Assembly: GCA_028818695.1 (NCBI GenBank)
Contig: JAPPNK010000017.1
Location: 1 to 16,483 of the forward strand
Source: Candidatus Poribacteria bacterium
Lineage (GTDB): Bacteria; Poribacteria; WGA-4E; GCA-2687025
Direction: 5' to 3'
DNA length: 16,483 nt
In this document: piece after piece, positions 7,660-14,039 of the stretch
How the letters are laid out: each line of letters opens with the position of its first letter
How positions within the stretch are numbered: position 1 is the stretch's first letter
Made by a program: the position numbers and the translations under genes
Notes under the pieces: generated by a model
Seen by the model: only the letters and a program-made list of their open reading frames with translations
Databases searched by the model: none
Told to the model about the DNA's origin: nothing

Positions 7660-8723
7660 TCGTTTCCGCCAAACGCATAGACGGGCGACTCCTGCCACGC
7701 GACATCCAACTTGGACAAACCCTCCTGGATGAGCTGGCGCTCCCGTTCCAACGACCATTCGCCCGACACAACCGCGTCCAGATCCTCCCGCAGAAGACCC
7801 CAAGCGTCGTTCTCCGCCTCCACCGGTATGAACCGCATGCGTATCGGCGCCTCCTTGTTTCCCGACAGAGCCAGGTTCGCCTTCTCGCGCTCTGCGTTGT
7901 CTTTTGGCGAGTCGCCGACCATCGTCAAGACGTCGTATTGCGCCGGCCTCGTCTCCAAGAGCGGGCGCTTTCGCTCAATCGCCGCCTCCAGTTCCTCCCG
8001 CTTCAAGGGACCGATCATCATCGTCGCAAGCGCGTGGCTTTTCCGTCCCGCCTGCTGACCCCAGAGCGCCTCTAGACAATCCGCGATGCCGTATTTAACC
8101 GCCATCGTTTCGATGTGGCTCTGGGGCGTCCCGGACACGATGGCGTAATCGACGCCGCGGCTGTAACCTTCCTGAATCGCGGCGACAGCGTTCGGAAAGG
8201 CGCGCATATGGGCGGTCGCTTCGGGAACAAGCGCGTCCACCCGCCCCGACCATTCCAAGACAGACGAAAGCTCCTCAAACGCCGATTCCGCCGACTCCCC
8301 CTTCGACAGAATAGGCGCGGCGTTCCCGCTCTCGATAAACGCCGACAGCGCCTCCGGCGAGAGAGCCGAGGTGAACGACGCCCAGCGGCGCAGATATTTG
8401 AAATCGGGCGCGCTCAATCCGAGCGACGAGGCGGCGCGCGTTGAGTTCACAATGTCCGCCCACTTGTAAAGCGTCACAAAGCGGGAGACGCCCCTGTCCA
8501 TCGAAAAAAAGTTGACGTACATCCATGCCTTCATCGCCACATTCTGTATCGGCTGAAGTCCAAAATGGCAGACCGACGCGGCGCCGAACGCGAGCAGATG
8601 CTTCTCCATGCCCATGTCGACGCACCCGTCCAGATCGACGCCGAAGCCGACGCGCCGCCCGTTCACGGTCCGTCCGGACGGCTTGAAGTCCTCAAACTGC
8701 GTAACATAGTTGCCCCCCGCCAT
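7656..8723 (-). CDS. HAD-superfamily hydrolase with a large insert
   Basis: A 355-residue protein with haloacid-dehalogenase phosphatase motifs: motif I FGVDLDGCVDMG (27-38) with nucleophile D30 and acid/base D32, motif II YAIVSGTPQSH (193-203) with S197, and motif IV VGDSPKDNAE (269-278) with metal-binding D271 and D275. A lysine for motif III is probably in KRPLLETR (252-259), but I cannot place it firmly. About 160 mostly helical residues separate motifs I and II, a much larger cap than in small HAD phosphatases. No signal peptide. ATG 8723 directly follows the TGA of the 6-phosphogluconate dehydrogenase gene, with GGAG upstream, and its own stop overlaps the sulfotransferase start. It may dephosphorylate a sugar phosphate; the substrate is unknown. 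Confidence 0.72.
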   Translation of the reverse strand: MAGGNYVTQFEDFKPSGRTVNGRRVGFGVDLDGCVDMGMEKHLLAFGAASVCHFGLQPIQNVAMKAWMYVNFFSMDRGVSRFVTLYKWADIVNSTRAASSLGLSAPDFKYLRRWASFTSALSPEALSAFIESGNAAPILSKGESAESAFEELSSVLEWSGRVDALVPEATAHMRAFPNAVAAIQEGYSRGVDYAIVSGTPQSHIETMAVKYGIADCLEALWGQQAGRKSHALATMMIGPLKREELEAAIERKRPLLETRPAQYDVLTMVGDSPKDNAEREKANLALSGNKEAPIRMRFIPVEAENDAWGLLREDLDAVVSGEWSLERERQLIQEGLSKLDVAWQESPVYAFGGND

Positions 8724-10190
8724 TCATCCGCTCCGTTCCTCTGGTCGATCCGTTTCCTGCCAGCGCGTGTGGAAGCTGCCCTCGCGGTCGACGCGTTCAT
8801 AAGTGTGCGCGCCGAAGTAGTCCCGCTGTCCCTGCGTCAGATTCGTCGGCAGGGAGTCGCTTGTCAGCTGCAGCAGAAAGTTTTTCGAGGCGTCAAACGC
8901 CGTGAGCGGAATGCGCAGGCGCGTCCCGGCGGCGCAGACGCGCTCTAAGCTGTCGAAGCCGTCCTGAACCGCCTCCCGAAACAGCGGCGCCGATATGAGC
9001 GTCGGCAGATCGGGGTCGGCGCGGTACGCTTCCGTTATGTCGTCTAAAAAGCGGGCGCGGATGATGCATCCAGCCCTCCAAATACGCGCGATCTCGGCGA
9101 TGTCTAAACCGCCGAAGTCCCGCTCTTCAGACGCCGTCTGCATAAGCCCGATCCCCTGCGTGTAGGAGGAGATTTTGGAGATGTAGAGCGCCTTCTCAAG
9201 ATGGCCGATCATCGCTTCGGCGTCGCCGTCCCAATTCCTGCGCGGTATCGGCAGCTCGCGCGCCGTTTGGACGCGCAGGCTGCGCATGGAGGAGACAGCG
9301 CGCGTCTCAACCGCGGCATAAATCGTCGGAACCGGATAGACGCCCGACTCAAACTCCAGCGAATTGGCGACTGTCCATGTTCCCGTGCCTTTCATGCGCG
9401 CCCTGTCCAGGATATGATCAACCAGGTACCCCTCGCCGCTTGAATCGGGCTGGCGCAGTATCTCTGCCGTGATCTCGATCAGGTACGACTGAAGAGCTCC
9501 CTCGTTCCAACGGGCGAACACATCCCCTATCTGCGGGGCGGACATGCCGAGTCCCTTGCGCATGAAGTCGTACGTTTCGGCGATCAGCTCCATATCGCCG
9601 TATTCGATGCCGTTGTGAACCATCTTGACAAAGTGGCCGGCGCCGCGCTGTCCGATATAGGCGACGCAGGGGGAGCCGTCCGACGCCTTCGCCGCGACCG
9701 CTTCCAGCGCGTTTTTCAGGCGGGCGTCGTAGACCGCGCGGGACGGGCCGCCGGGCATCATGGAGGGACCGTATCGGGCGCCTTCTTCTCCGCCGGAGAC
9801 GCCCATGCCAAAGAAATCGAGCCGCCCTTCATGCTCGGCGCACATCTCTTCGGTGATTTTCCAGCTCTCGTTTGCGCAGTTGACGACGACAGCGTCGCGG
9901 TTCAGCAGCGGCGTCAAATGCGACAACGCCTCGCGCGTCGCGCCCGCCTGAACCATGATGAAGTAAGCGCCGTCCGGTCCGACAAGATCAACGAGACGGC
10001 CGACCTCGCCGAGGACGGGATGAAGCCGTTTTTTGTGCGGGGCTTCGTCGGGAACAGCGTCGTAAGCCGCTTGGGTGCGCGCGTCGGTGCGGTTGAAGAG
10101 AGCGATATCGAAGCCGTTGTCGGCAAAGTTCTGGGCAAAGTTACTGCCCATCACGGCCATGCCGATCATGGCCATGCGCGGACGAGCCAT
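8724..10190 (-). CDS. gnd: 6-phosphogluconate dehydrogenase, decarboxylating
   Basis: A 488-residue NADP-dependent enzyme that converts 6-phosphogluconate to ribulose 5-phosphate and CO2 in the oxidative pentose phosphate pathway. Seen: the Rossmann motif MIGMAVMGSNFA (8-19), NR at 33-34 after the second strand, GVSGGEEGARYGPSMMPGG (130-148), the catalytic segment GHFVKMVHNGIEYGDM (185-200) with K189 and E196, the helical domain with KGTGTWT (268-274), and the C-terminal QRDYFGAHTYERVDREGSFHT (455-475). Length and motifs fit the long, dimeric form. KGTG is followed by T where E. coli has K. ATG 10190 is chosen because GGAG lies 8 nt upstream and it starts right before the Rossmann fold; the frame is open for 18 further codons upstream. 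It leads the six-gene block. Confidence 0.96.
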   Translation of the reverse strand: MARPRMAMIGMAVMGSNFAQNFADNGFDIALFNRTDARTQAAYDAVPDEAPHKKRLHPVLGEVGRLVDLVGPDGAYFIMVQAGATREALSHLTPLLNRDAVVVNCANESWKITEEMCAEHEGRLDFFGMGVSGGEEGARYGPSMMPGGPSRAVYDARLKNALEAVAAKASDGSPCVAYIGQRGAGHFVKMVHNGIEYGDMELIAETYDFMRKGLGMSAPQIGDVFARWNEGALQSYLIEITAEILRQPDSSGEGYLVDHILDRARMKGTGTWTVANSLEFESGVYPVPTIYAAVETRAVSSMRSLRVQTARELPIPRRNWDGDAEAMIGHLEKALYISKISSYTQGIGLMQTASEERDFGGLDIAEIARIWRAGCIIRARFLDDITEAYRADPDLPTLISAPLFREAVQDGFDSLERVCAAGTRLRIPLTAFDASKNFLLQLTSDSLPTNLTQGQRDYFGAHTYERVDREGSFHTRWQETDRPEERSG

Positions 10191-10223
10191 AACGAGAACT
10201 CCATTCGTCAAAACCTGCTGAAC

Positions 10224-10252
10224 AGCATAACGCATGCCCCGCATGAGCGCAA
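10224..10252 (-). promoter_or_regulatory. Putative promoter of the six-gene minus-strand block
   Basis: Read on the minus strand, TTGCGC (10252-10247) and TATGCT (10229-10224) are 17 nt apart. A transcript would start near 10217, giving a ~27 nt leader before gnd. The hexamers are moderate matches. No other plausible promoter was seen at the short gaps downstream, so this one may serve all six genes. Confidence 0.4.
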
Positions 10253-10345
10253 CCGCTTCTCAGATTGGCTTACATTTCCCCTTGATAAGAGGAGCTAGGT
10301 GGGTTCCTTGTCATAACGCGAACGCGGGAAGTTTCTTCTGCCCTG

Positions 10346-10361
10346 TGGATTCCCGCTTGCG
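10346..10361. repeat. Partial copy of a short hairpin repeat
   Basis: These 16 nt are identical to one half of the hairpin repeat at 15277-15292. The second arm is lost after TTGCG. The retained half supplies the -35 TTGCGT of the ABC operon promoter. An upstream GCGGGAA (10324-10330) could still pair with TTCCCGC (10350-10356) across a 19-nt loop. Confidence 0.6.
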
Positions 10362-10385
10362 TTTGCAGCCCCCCCGTTTTACAAT
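10357..10385 (+). promoter_or_regulatory. Putative promoter of the ABC ATPase operon
   Basis: TTGCGT (10357-10362) and TACAAT (10380-10385) are 17 nt apart, a close sigma-70 match in the -10. The transcript would begin near 10392, inside the palindrome CTGTCGACAG. The leader is ~25 nt and contains the AGGGG ribosome binding site. Confidence 0.55.
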
Positions 10386-10390
10386 TGCGC

Positions 10391-10400
10391 CTGTCGACAG
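10391..10400. promoter_or_regulatory. Palindrome at the expected transcript start, possible operator
   Basis: CTGTCGACAG is a perfect 10-nt palindrome lying at the predicted +1 of the ABC operon, a place where a dimeric repressor would block transcription. No regulator gene is nearby, and a 10-nt palindrome can arise by chance. Confidence 0.3.
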
Positions 10401-10415
10401 CAGAGGGGTTTGCGG

Positions 10416-11525
10416 ATGGCGCATGTGGAGTTTCGGGGGGTCGCCAAGCATTTTGGGCAGACGATCGCCGTCAAGCGTCTCGACATGGAGATTCATGAGG
10501 GGGAGTTTGTGTCGCTGCTTGGCCCGTCAGGGTGCGGCAAGACGACGACGCTGCGCATCGCCGCCGGCCTCGAGACGCCGACCGCGGGAGAGGTTCTGTT
10601 TGACGGGAAGCGGGTGACGCATCTTTCGCCCGCCGAGCGGAACATTGCGATGGTGTTTCAGCTGCGCGCGCTGTATCCGCATATGACGGTGCGCGCGAAT
10701 GTGGCGTTTTCGCTTCGCGCGGAGCGTCTGCCGCGCGCCGAAATCGCCGCCCGCGTGGAGCGCGCCGCGAAGTGGATGCGCATTGAGCATGTTCTTGACA
10801 TGATGCCGTCCGCCGTTCATCCAGCCGACGCCCAGCGCGCCGCCATTGCGAAGGCGATTGCGCGCGACCCCGCCCTGTTTCTTTTTGACGAGCCGTTTTC
10901 TCGGCTGGACGCGCAGCTGCGCGCTCAGATGCGGATTGAGATCAAACGCGCCCACCGCGAAACGGGGCGCGCCGCCGCGTTCGTCACCCACGACCAAGCG
11001 GAGGCGCTCGCCATCTCCGACCGCGTCGCCGTCATGCGCGAGGGCGAACTTGTCCAGATCGGAACGCCCGCGCAGATCTTCGACGAGCCGTCTCACCGCT
11101 ACACCGCCGAATTTGTCGGCTCGCCTCCCATCAACATGCTGGAGGCGGAGATGACCCAGGAGAACGGCGATGTGAGCTTGCGCGTCGCCGGGCAGACGAT
11201 GCCGGTCGACGACGGCATGGCGTTGAACGGCTGGGACGGTCCGCGCCGTTTTCTGGTCGGGATGCGCCCCCGGCGGATCGCGCTCATGCCGCCGGACGCT
11301 TCCGAGGGGGAAGCGCTGCGCGGCGTCATAGACCTGCTGGAGCCGATGGGGCGCGAGACGCTGGCGCACATACGCCTGTCGCCCGACGCCGAGGCGCGCT
11401 GCCTCTATCCGCGCCAAGAGCGCTGGCGGGAGGGGGACGCTGTCGCCCTGCGCATCGACGCCCCGCGCATGACCTTCTTTGACGCGGAGACGGGGGCGGC
11501 GTTGAAACGGCGGGCGGCTTCATGA
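10416..11525 (+). CDS. MalK/UgpC-type ABC transporter ATP-binding protein with altered signature motif
   Basis: A 369-residue ATPase of the carbohydrate-importer (CUT1, MalK/UgpC) type. Walker A GPSGCGKTT is at 36-44, the Q-loop FQLRALYPHMTV at 81-92, Walker B LFLFDEP at 154-160, the D-loop SRLDAQLR at 162-169 and the switch histidine H192 in VTHDQAEAL. From about 240 a C-terminal TOBE/regulatory domain follows, with VGMRPRRIAL at 281-290. Odd: the LSGGQ signature is replaced by VHPAD (134-138) although the following AQRAAIAKAIARDP aligns well, so ATP sandwiching may be impaired or changed. ATG 10416 has AGGGG 8 nt upstream; an in-frame TTG two codons earlier is less likely. It overlaps the next gene by 4 nt. 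No CUT1 permease or binding protein is in the window. Confidence 0.88.
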   Translation: MAHVEFRGVAKHFGQTIAVKRLDMEIHEGEFVSLLGPSGCGKTTTLRIAAGLETPTAGEVLFDGKRVTHLSPAERNIAMVFQLRALYPHMTVRANVAFSLRAERLPRAEIAARVERAAKWMRIEHVLDMMPSAVHPADAQRAAIAKAIARDPALFLFDEPFSRLDAQLRAQMRIEIKRAHRETGRAAAFVTHDQAEALAISDRVAVMREGELVQIGTPAQIFDEPSHRYTAEFVGSPPINMLEAEMTQENGDVSLRVAGQTMPVDDGMALNGWDGPRRFLVGMRPRRIALMPPDASEGEALRGVIDLLEPMGRETLAHIRLSPDAEARCLYPRQERWREGDAVALRIDAPRMTFFDAETGAALKRRAAS

Positions 11526-11905
11526 AAGAGGCGTGGAACTCCCCCGCGCTCCATATCCTGCTGGGCGTCATGGCGGTCGGTCTCTTCTTTTTGCCGAGGG
11601 CTATGCCGACGCCCCGCCCTGGGCGCGGGTTGAGCATGAAGACGCGGCGGAGAATGGAGCTGTCGGCGGTCGGAACGGCGCTGATCGGGCTGCTGTTCAT
11701 GGCGCAGCCGTTCGCGCATGGACTGTTTCGGGTCGGTTTTTTGGCGCTGTTGGGAGGCGGTCTCGCGTATGTGTCCTCCACCTTTTGGCCGACGCGCGGA
11801 TTGACGGCATGGGGCGCGGCGCGGCTGTTTTACTGGGTTCTTTACGCTCTGGCAGCCGTTTTATGGTTGAGCGCGGCGGCGGCGCCAGCTCTCCTGCGCC
11901 TCTGA
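11522..11905 (+). CDS. Small four-helix integral membrane protein, unknown function
   Basis: A 127-residue hydrophobic protein I do not recognise. Four membrane segments are visible at about 9-24, 47-62, 68-85 and 101-122, with a basic loop RPGRGLSMKTRRR (32-44) between the first two that probably faces the cytoplasm. Its ATG sits in the stop of the ABC ATPase gene (ATGA, 4-nt overlap), so the two are translationally coupled and probably act together. It lacks the EAA loop of CUT1 permeases and is too short to be one. Another frame over the same bases is open too, but only this one gives a coherent membrane protein and the coupled start. Confidence 0.7.
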   Translation: MKEAWNSPALHILLGVMAVGLFFLPRAMPTPRPGRGLSMKTRRRMELSAVGTALIGLLFMAQPFAHGLFRVGFLALLGGGLAYVSSTFWPTRGLTAWGAARLFYWVLYALAAVLWLSAAAAPALLRL

Positions 11906-11935
11906 ACAGCGAGAAACAAAACGAAGGGAGACGGC

Positions 11936-12256
11936 ATGTCGGACATGGAAAAGCGGCTGATGCAGTTTTTAGAGCATAGCCCAAACGACGCGATGGCGCT
12001 GCTGTCGCTGGCGAACATACGCAAACGGCAGGGCAAAGCGGACGAGGCGGCGCAGCTGCTGGAACGGGCGGTCGCCGCGGAGCCTGAATACCGCTCGGCG
12101 CACGCGCTGCTGGGAGAGGTGCTGGAGACGCGCGGCGACATCGACCGCGCCCGCCAAAGCTACGAACGCGCCTATGAACTGGCGCGCATCGACGGCGACG
12201 AGACGATGCAGGCGGAGATGCAGGAGCGGCTTGCGGGGATGGAAGAGGATATTTAG
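11936..12256 (+). CDS. Small TPR-repeat protein
   Basis: A 106-residue, acidic, soluble protein made of tetratricopeptide repeats. One repeat covers about 17-50 (DAMALLSLANIRKRQGKADE with AAQLLERAVAAEP) and a second about 51-88 (SAHALLGEVLETRGDIDRA with RQSYERAYELA), flanked by a short N-terminal and a C-terminal capping helix. Such repeats form helical hairpins that bind partner proteins. There is no signal peptide or membrane helix, so it is cytoplasmic. ATG 11936 is preceded by GGGAG (11926-11930) with a 5-nt spacer. It lies 30 nt after the membrane protein gene with no promoter between, so it is the third gene of that operon. Its partner is unknown. Confidence 0.82.
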   Translation: MSDMEKRLMQFLEHSPNDAMALLSLANIRKRQGKADEAAQLLERAVAAEPEYRSAHALLGEVLETRGDIDRARQSYERAYELARIDGDETMQAEMQERLAGMEEDI

Positions 12257-12275
12257 AACGCAAAGCGTTTAGCGT

Positions 12276-13784
12276 CTAGGATTCTCTTAGATTAAAGACC
12301 ATATGCCGCTGCTTCGCGTCCATGACCGCCCCGCGCTTATACGGGTTCATCATGTCGGGCAGCATCGGCGGTTGATGGTTGAAGTAGTCTCGAATTGACC
12401 ACAGCTTGAGGCGCGGATAGGATTCGCCAAGAACCGAGACGCTGCCTAGACTGGCGGCGTCTTTATGCATGTCGCCCGAAGTAACAGGCTCCAGCGTGAT
12501 GAATCTGCCGATGGCGGCCTCCTGAATATCCATCGTGCCGATGAAGTCGCGCAGGTCGCTCGGCGACACTTTCGCGCCGCTTTTCACCTGCGCCAAAGCC
12601 AGCCGCGAATCGAAGTCGTCGGGGTCATGCGCCAGCTTCCCGCGCCCGTCAACGCCCTTGTCGCCGGTCTGCTTCGTGTTCGGCGCAAAGCCCGGCAGCC
12701 GATCCACCGCCCACGCCTCAAACGCAAGGCGGTTGTCGAGCGCCAGCGCATGCGCGTCCCGCATGTTTTTCGGGATGCGCTCCGCTTGAATGTTCAGGTT
12801 TTTGAGATGCGGACGCTCGCGCCGTATCAGGTCGATGGCGAAGGAGGAGATGTCGATGCCCGCCCACTGCCGATTCAGAAGGTGCGCCGCCTCTATCGCC
12901 GTTCCACAGCCGCAAAACGGATCCAACACCAGATCGCCCTCGTTCGACGACGCCTTGATGATCCGCTCCAGAAGCGCAAGCGGTTTCTGCGTCGCATAAC
13001 CTAGACGCTCTTTAGCCATCGGATTGAGGATCGGAACAGGCCAAACATCGCCCAGCGGCGGCTGCTTCGCCTTAGAACGATACACCTTAGCATAGCCGCT
13101 CTCGTCTATGCCGCTTTTGGCAAATTTCTCCTCGTCGTAGATAATGAGATCGCCTTTGCGGACTTCATAGCCTCTTTCCAGACGCCGCGCCTGCGTCGGA
13201 GAGGGCGTCCAGTTTTCGTCGTAGATGAGGTTATGTACCGTTTTTCCGCTTTTTCCATAGACAAGAATCGTGTCATGCAGACGAGAGAATTGCCCGCCTT
13301 TTCGAGACAGCCTATTTTCGTAATACCACACAATCTCATTGCGAAAATTCGCCTTGTCGAAGATGTCGTCCATGACGATTTTAAGGTAGTGGCTCGCCGT
13401 CGGGTCGCAGTGGAGGTAGATGGAGCCGGTCGGTTTCAGGATGCGATGCATCTCGGCAAGCCGCTCCGCCATGTAGGTGAGATACGCGATCATGCCGCAG
13501 CCGCCTAGAATCTGGTATAAGCCGACGACGGCGCCGCGTCCTGGACGCCCCACCGCGGCTTCGTAGGCGCCGTACCGTTCGCCGGCAACGTCGTTCCAGC
13601 TCCATGTGTCTGTGAAGGCGCGGTATTGAACCTCGCTGTCGTCCAGCCCGGCGAAGAGCATGTTGTAGTTCGTCTTGCTGTTGAAGGGCGGGTCTAAGTA
13701 GATCAGGTCGACGCAGTTGTCCTCCCACTGCTCCATCCAGTCGAGGCAGTCGCCGTAGTAAAGCCTGTTCGGTTTGAGCGCCAT
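12276..13784 (-). CDS. DNA N4/N6 methyltransferase with C-terminal Mrr-like nuclease domain
   Basis: A 502-residue protein likely to methylate adenine-N6 or cytosine-N4 in a specific DNA site. The catalytic motif LDPPFNSK is at 30-37 and the SAM-binding motif LDPFCGCGTAIEAA at 287-300, an order typical of beta-class enzymes; TQKPLALLERII (265-276) precedes it. Between them lies a presumed target-recognition region (about 132-235). The C-terminal part contains GDKGVDG (374-380) and LALAQVKSG (395-403), the D...QxK pattern of Mrr-like restriction nucleases, so both activities may sit in one chain. This architecture exists in known methyltransferase families. ATG 13784 follows AGGGG with an 8-nt spacer; the upstream ATG at 13820 lies inside the promoter -10. 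It converges on the TPR gene and diverges from the AlbA_2 gene. Confidence 0.88.
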   Translation of the reverse strand: MALKPNRLYYGDCLDWMEQWEDNCVDLIYLDPPFNSKTNYNMLFAGLDDSEVQYRAFTDTWSWNDVAGERYGAYEAAVGRPGRGAVVGLYQILGGCGMIAYLTYMAERLAEMHRILKPTGSIYLHCDPTASHYLKIVMDDIFDKANFRNEIVWYYENRLSRKGGQFSRLHDTILVYGKSGKTVHNLIYDENWTPSPTQARRLERGYEVRKGDLIIYDEEKFAKSGIDESGYAKVYRSKAKQPPLGDVWPVPILNPMAKERLGYATQKPLALLERIIKASSNEGDLVLDPFCGCGTAIEAAHLLNRQWAGIDISSFAIDLIRRERPHLKNLNIQAERIPKNMRDAHALALDNRLAFEAWAVDRLPGFAPNTKQTGDKGVDGRGKLAHDPDDFDSRLALAQVKSGAKVSPSDLRDFIGTMDIQEAAIGRFITLEPVTSGDMHKDAASLGSVSVLGESYPRLKLWSIRDYFNHQPPMLPDMMNPYKRGAVMDAKQRHMVFNLRES

Positions 13785-13815
13785 GCCCGCATCCCCTCGC
13801 TTGTCCTGCGGGAGT

Positions 13816-13844
13816 ATCATGCGCCATCGGCTTTATTCTGTCAA
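13816..13844 (-). promoter_or_regulatory. Promoter of the methyltransferase gene
   Basis: On the minus strand a consensus TTGACA (13844-13839) is followed after 17 nt by CATGAT (13821-13816). The transcript would start near 13808, giving a ~24 nt leader. The -10 covers the upstream in-frame ATG at 13820, so that codon would not be transcribed; this supports ATG 13784. Confidence 0.6.
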
Positions 13845-13910
13845 GCAAGCTTTCCGCGCCCGCCCGCCATCCTTCCGCGCCCCAAGTTCGTCGTTCCCGC
13901 GTCCCTTTCC

Positions 13911-13933
13911 GTCATCCCGCGCAAGCGGGAATC
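13911..13933 (+). repeat. Short palindromic (REP-like) repeat, left copy
   Basis: GTCA followed by the hairpin core TCCCGC-GCAA-GCGGGA and ATC. It is the reverse complement of the copy at 15276-15302 apart from one missing T. Hairpins of this TTCCCGC-type core are dispersed in many bacterial genomes. The rest of the 255-nt gap between the methyltransferase and AlbA_2 genes holds their two promoters and nothing else I recognise. Confidence 0.75.
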
Positions 13934-13966
13934 TTAAAGGCATTCGGATATTCTTGAAACTTGCTC

Positions 13967-13995
13967 TTGCCAAAGTGCGTTATACAGGTTATCTT
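13967..13995 (+). promoter_or_regulatory. Putative promoter of the AlbA_2 gene
   Basis: TTGCCA (13967-13972) and TATCTT (13990-13995) are 17 nt apart, predicting a start near 14002 and a ~38 nt leader. TTGAAA at 13954-13959 and TATACA at 13981-13986 lie in the same AT-rich patch but are not correctly spaced to each other (21 nt). Confidence 0.45.
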
Positions 13996-14039
13996 ACACA
14001 CAGGAAAATAGACGCGCCCAAACCCAGAAGGGATAAATC

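Noticed and set aside
7660-7803. Sulfotransferase start upstream inside the HAD gene
   Set aside because: The extra 48 residues overlap the well-supported HAD C-terminus and have no family character; TTG 7659 fits the coupling and the PAPS-loop position.
10527-11417. Open frame of 296 codons on the minus strand
   Set aside because: Antisense to the ABC ATPase; no recognisable motif and strongly biased composition.
11533-11979. Alternative 148-codon frame over the four-helix membrane protein
   Set aside because: It lacks a ribosome binding site and a coherent product and overlaps the TPR start; the other frame has the ATGA coupling and clear membrane helices.
12257-12269. Small hairpin AACGC-AAA-GCGTT between the convergent TPR and methyltransferase genes, as a terminator
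   Set aside because: Only a 5-bp stem with no proper T-run on either strand; too weak to call.
13785-13820. Twelve-codon N-terminal extension of the methyltransferase from ATG 13820
   Set aside because: The ATG lies within the predicted -10 element and lacks a ribosome binding site, while ATG 13784 has AGGGG at good spacing and starts right before the conserved LYYGDCLDWM.
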